Positions 6,420 to 6,491 of a stretch of DNA of 6,491 nt are shown piece by piece. The number at the start of each line of letters is the position of its first letter. Position 1 is the first letter of the stretch. The stretch lies in the NCBI GenBank assembly GCA_002452425.1, contig DKFQ01000136.1, positions 3,406 through 9,896 on the forward strand, given 5' to 3'. The translations under genes were made by a program, and so were the position numbers. This DNA comes from Sulfurimonas sp. UBA6792. GTDB taxonomy: Bacteria > Campylobacterota > Campylobacteria > Campylobacterales > Sulfurimonadaceae. A model generated the notes under the pieces. It did not search any database. It saw only the letters and a program-made list of their open reading frames with translations, and was not told where the DNA came from.

Positions 6420-6437
6420 ATATTGTACTCAAGTACA
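6405..6437. promoter_or_regulatory. Two palindromes in the adhesin promoter region, possible operators
   Basis: TTTTCTAGAAAA (6405-6416) is a perfect 12-bp palindrome between the proposed -10 and -35. TGTACT-CA-AGTACA (6424-6437) is a dyad with 6-bp arms just upstream of the -35, centred near -46 from the predicted start. The centres are 20 bp apart, about two helical turns. A LuxR/NarL-type dimer could use the upstream dyad; no binding has been shown. Confidence 0.4.
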
Positions 6438-6491
6438 GAGTGATAGTAAATATATCAGATACGTAAAATCAAATGACGGGATAGGGAGGGA
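6438..6491. other. Right-edge intergenic DNA with no gene seen
   Basis: No coding region is recognisable here. It contains a weak interrupted inverted repeat (TGATA at 6441-6445, TATCA at 6453-6457) and a purine-rich end (GGGATAGGGAGGGA). Too little sequence is present to say whether another gene begins beyond the edge. Confidence 0.4.

Noticed and set aside
6441..6457. TGATA-N7-TATCA inverted repeat as an FNR/CRP-type site
   Set aside because: The arms are only 5 bp, the spacing does not match FNR (TTGAT-N4-ATCAA) or CRP, and the surrounding AT-rich DNA makes such matches likely by chance.

Overview
The window reads as part of a type I secretion (T1SS) adhesin locus. The moderately AT-rich DNA, Lys/Glu/Asn-rich proteins and gene arrangement suggest a free-living member of the Campylobacterota (the former Epsilonproteobacteria, for example a Sulfurimonas-like organism). 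That placement is inferred from style; no taxonomic marker is present.

Layout, left to right. Bases 1-855 (+) are the C-terminal 284 codons of an HlyD-family periplasmic adaptor (membrane fusion protein) cut by the window edge. Its stop codon directly abuts the ATG of a 201-aa LuxR/NarL-type regulator (856-1461, +), which has a good C-terminal HTH and a receiver-like N-terminus lacking several receiver signature residues. A strong hairpin with a T-run (about 1465-1502) ends this operon. The opposite strand is filled by one convergent gene (6363 to 1501, -) for a 1620-aa, apparently cysteine-free, acidic RTX adhesin. Its ordered parts are a LapA-like N-terminal retention module, a TAAG di-alanine LapG-type cleavage site, two near-identical 99-aa cadherin-like repeats, a PPC-like domain, a tandem-95/cadherin-like domain, a diverged third repeat, an Ig-like domain, a VCBS-like domain interrupted by an unassigned ~160-aa segment, a VCBS domain, a second PPC-like domain, four RTX nonapeptides and a T1SS C-terminal region. 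The last 128 bases hold the adhesin promoter region, with a TATAAT -10, a weak -35 and stacked palindromes.

How the genes may work together. The adaptor, with an ABC transporter and TolC-like pore presumably encoded upstream of the window, would export the adhesin. The retention module would hold it in the outer-membrane pore as a surface adhesin, and a LapG-like protease controlled by a LapD-like c-di-GMP receptor could release it. Neither protein is visible here. The regulator, co-transcribed with the export machinery and facing the adhesin gene, is a natural candidate to control adhesin transcription. The architecture fits known LapA/BapA-type biology. The less ordinary points are the receiver-degenerate regulator, the perfect 277-bp intragenic repeat, the inserted segment and the dyad-rich promoter.
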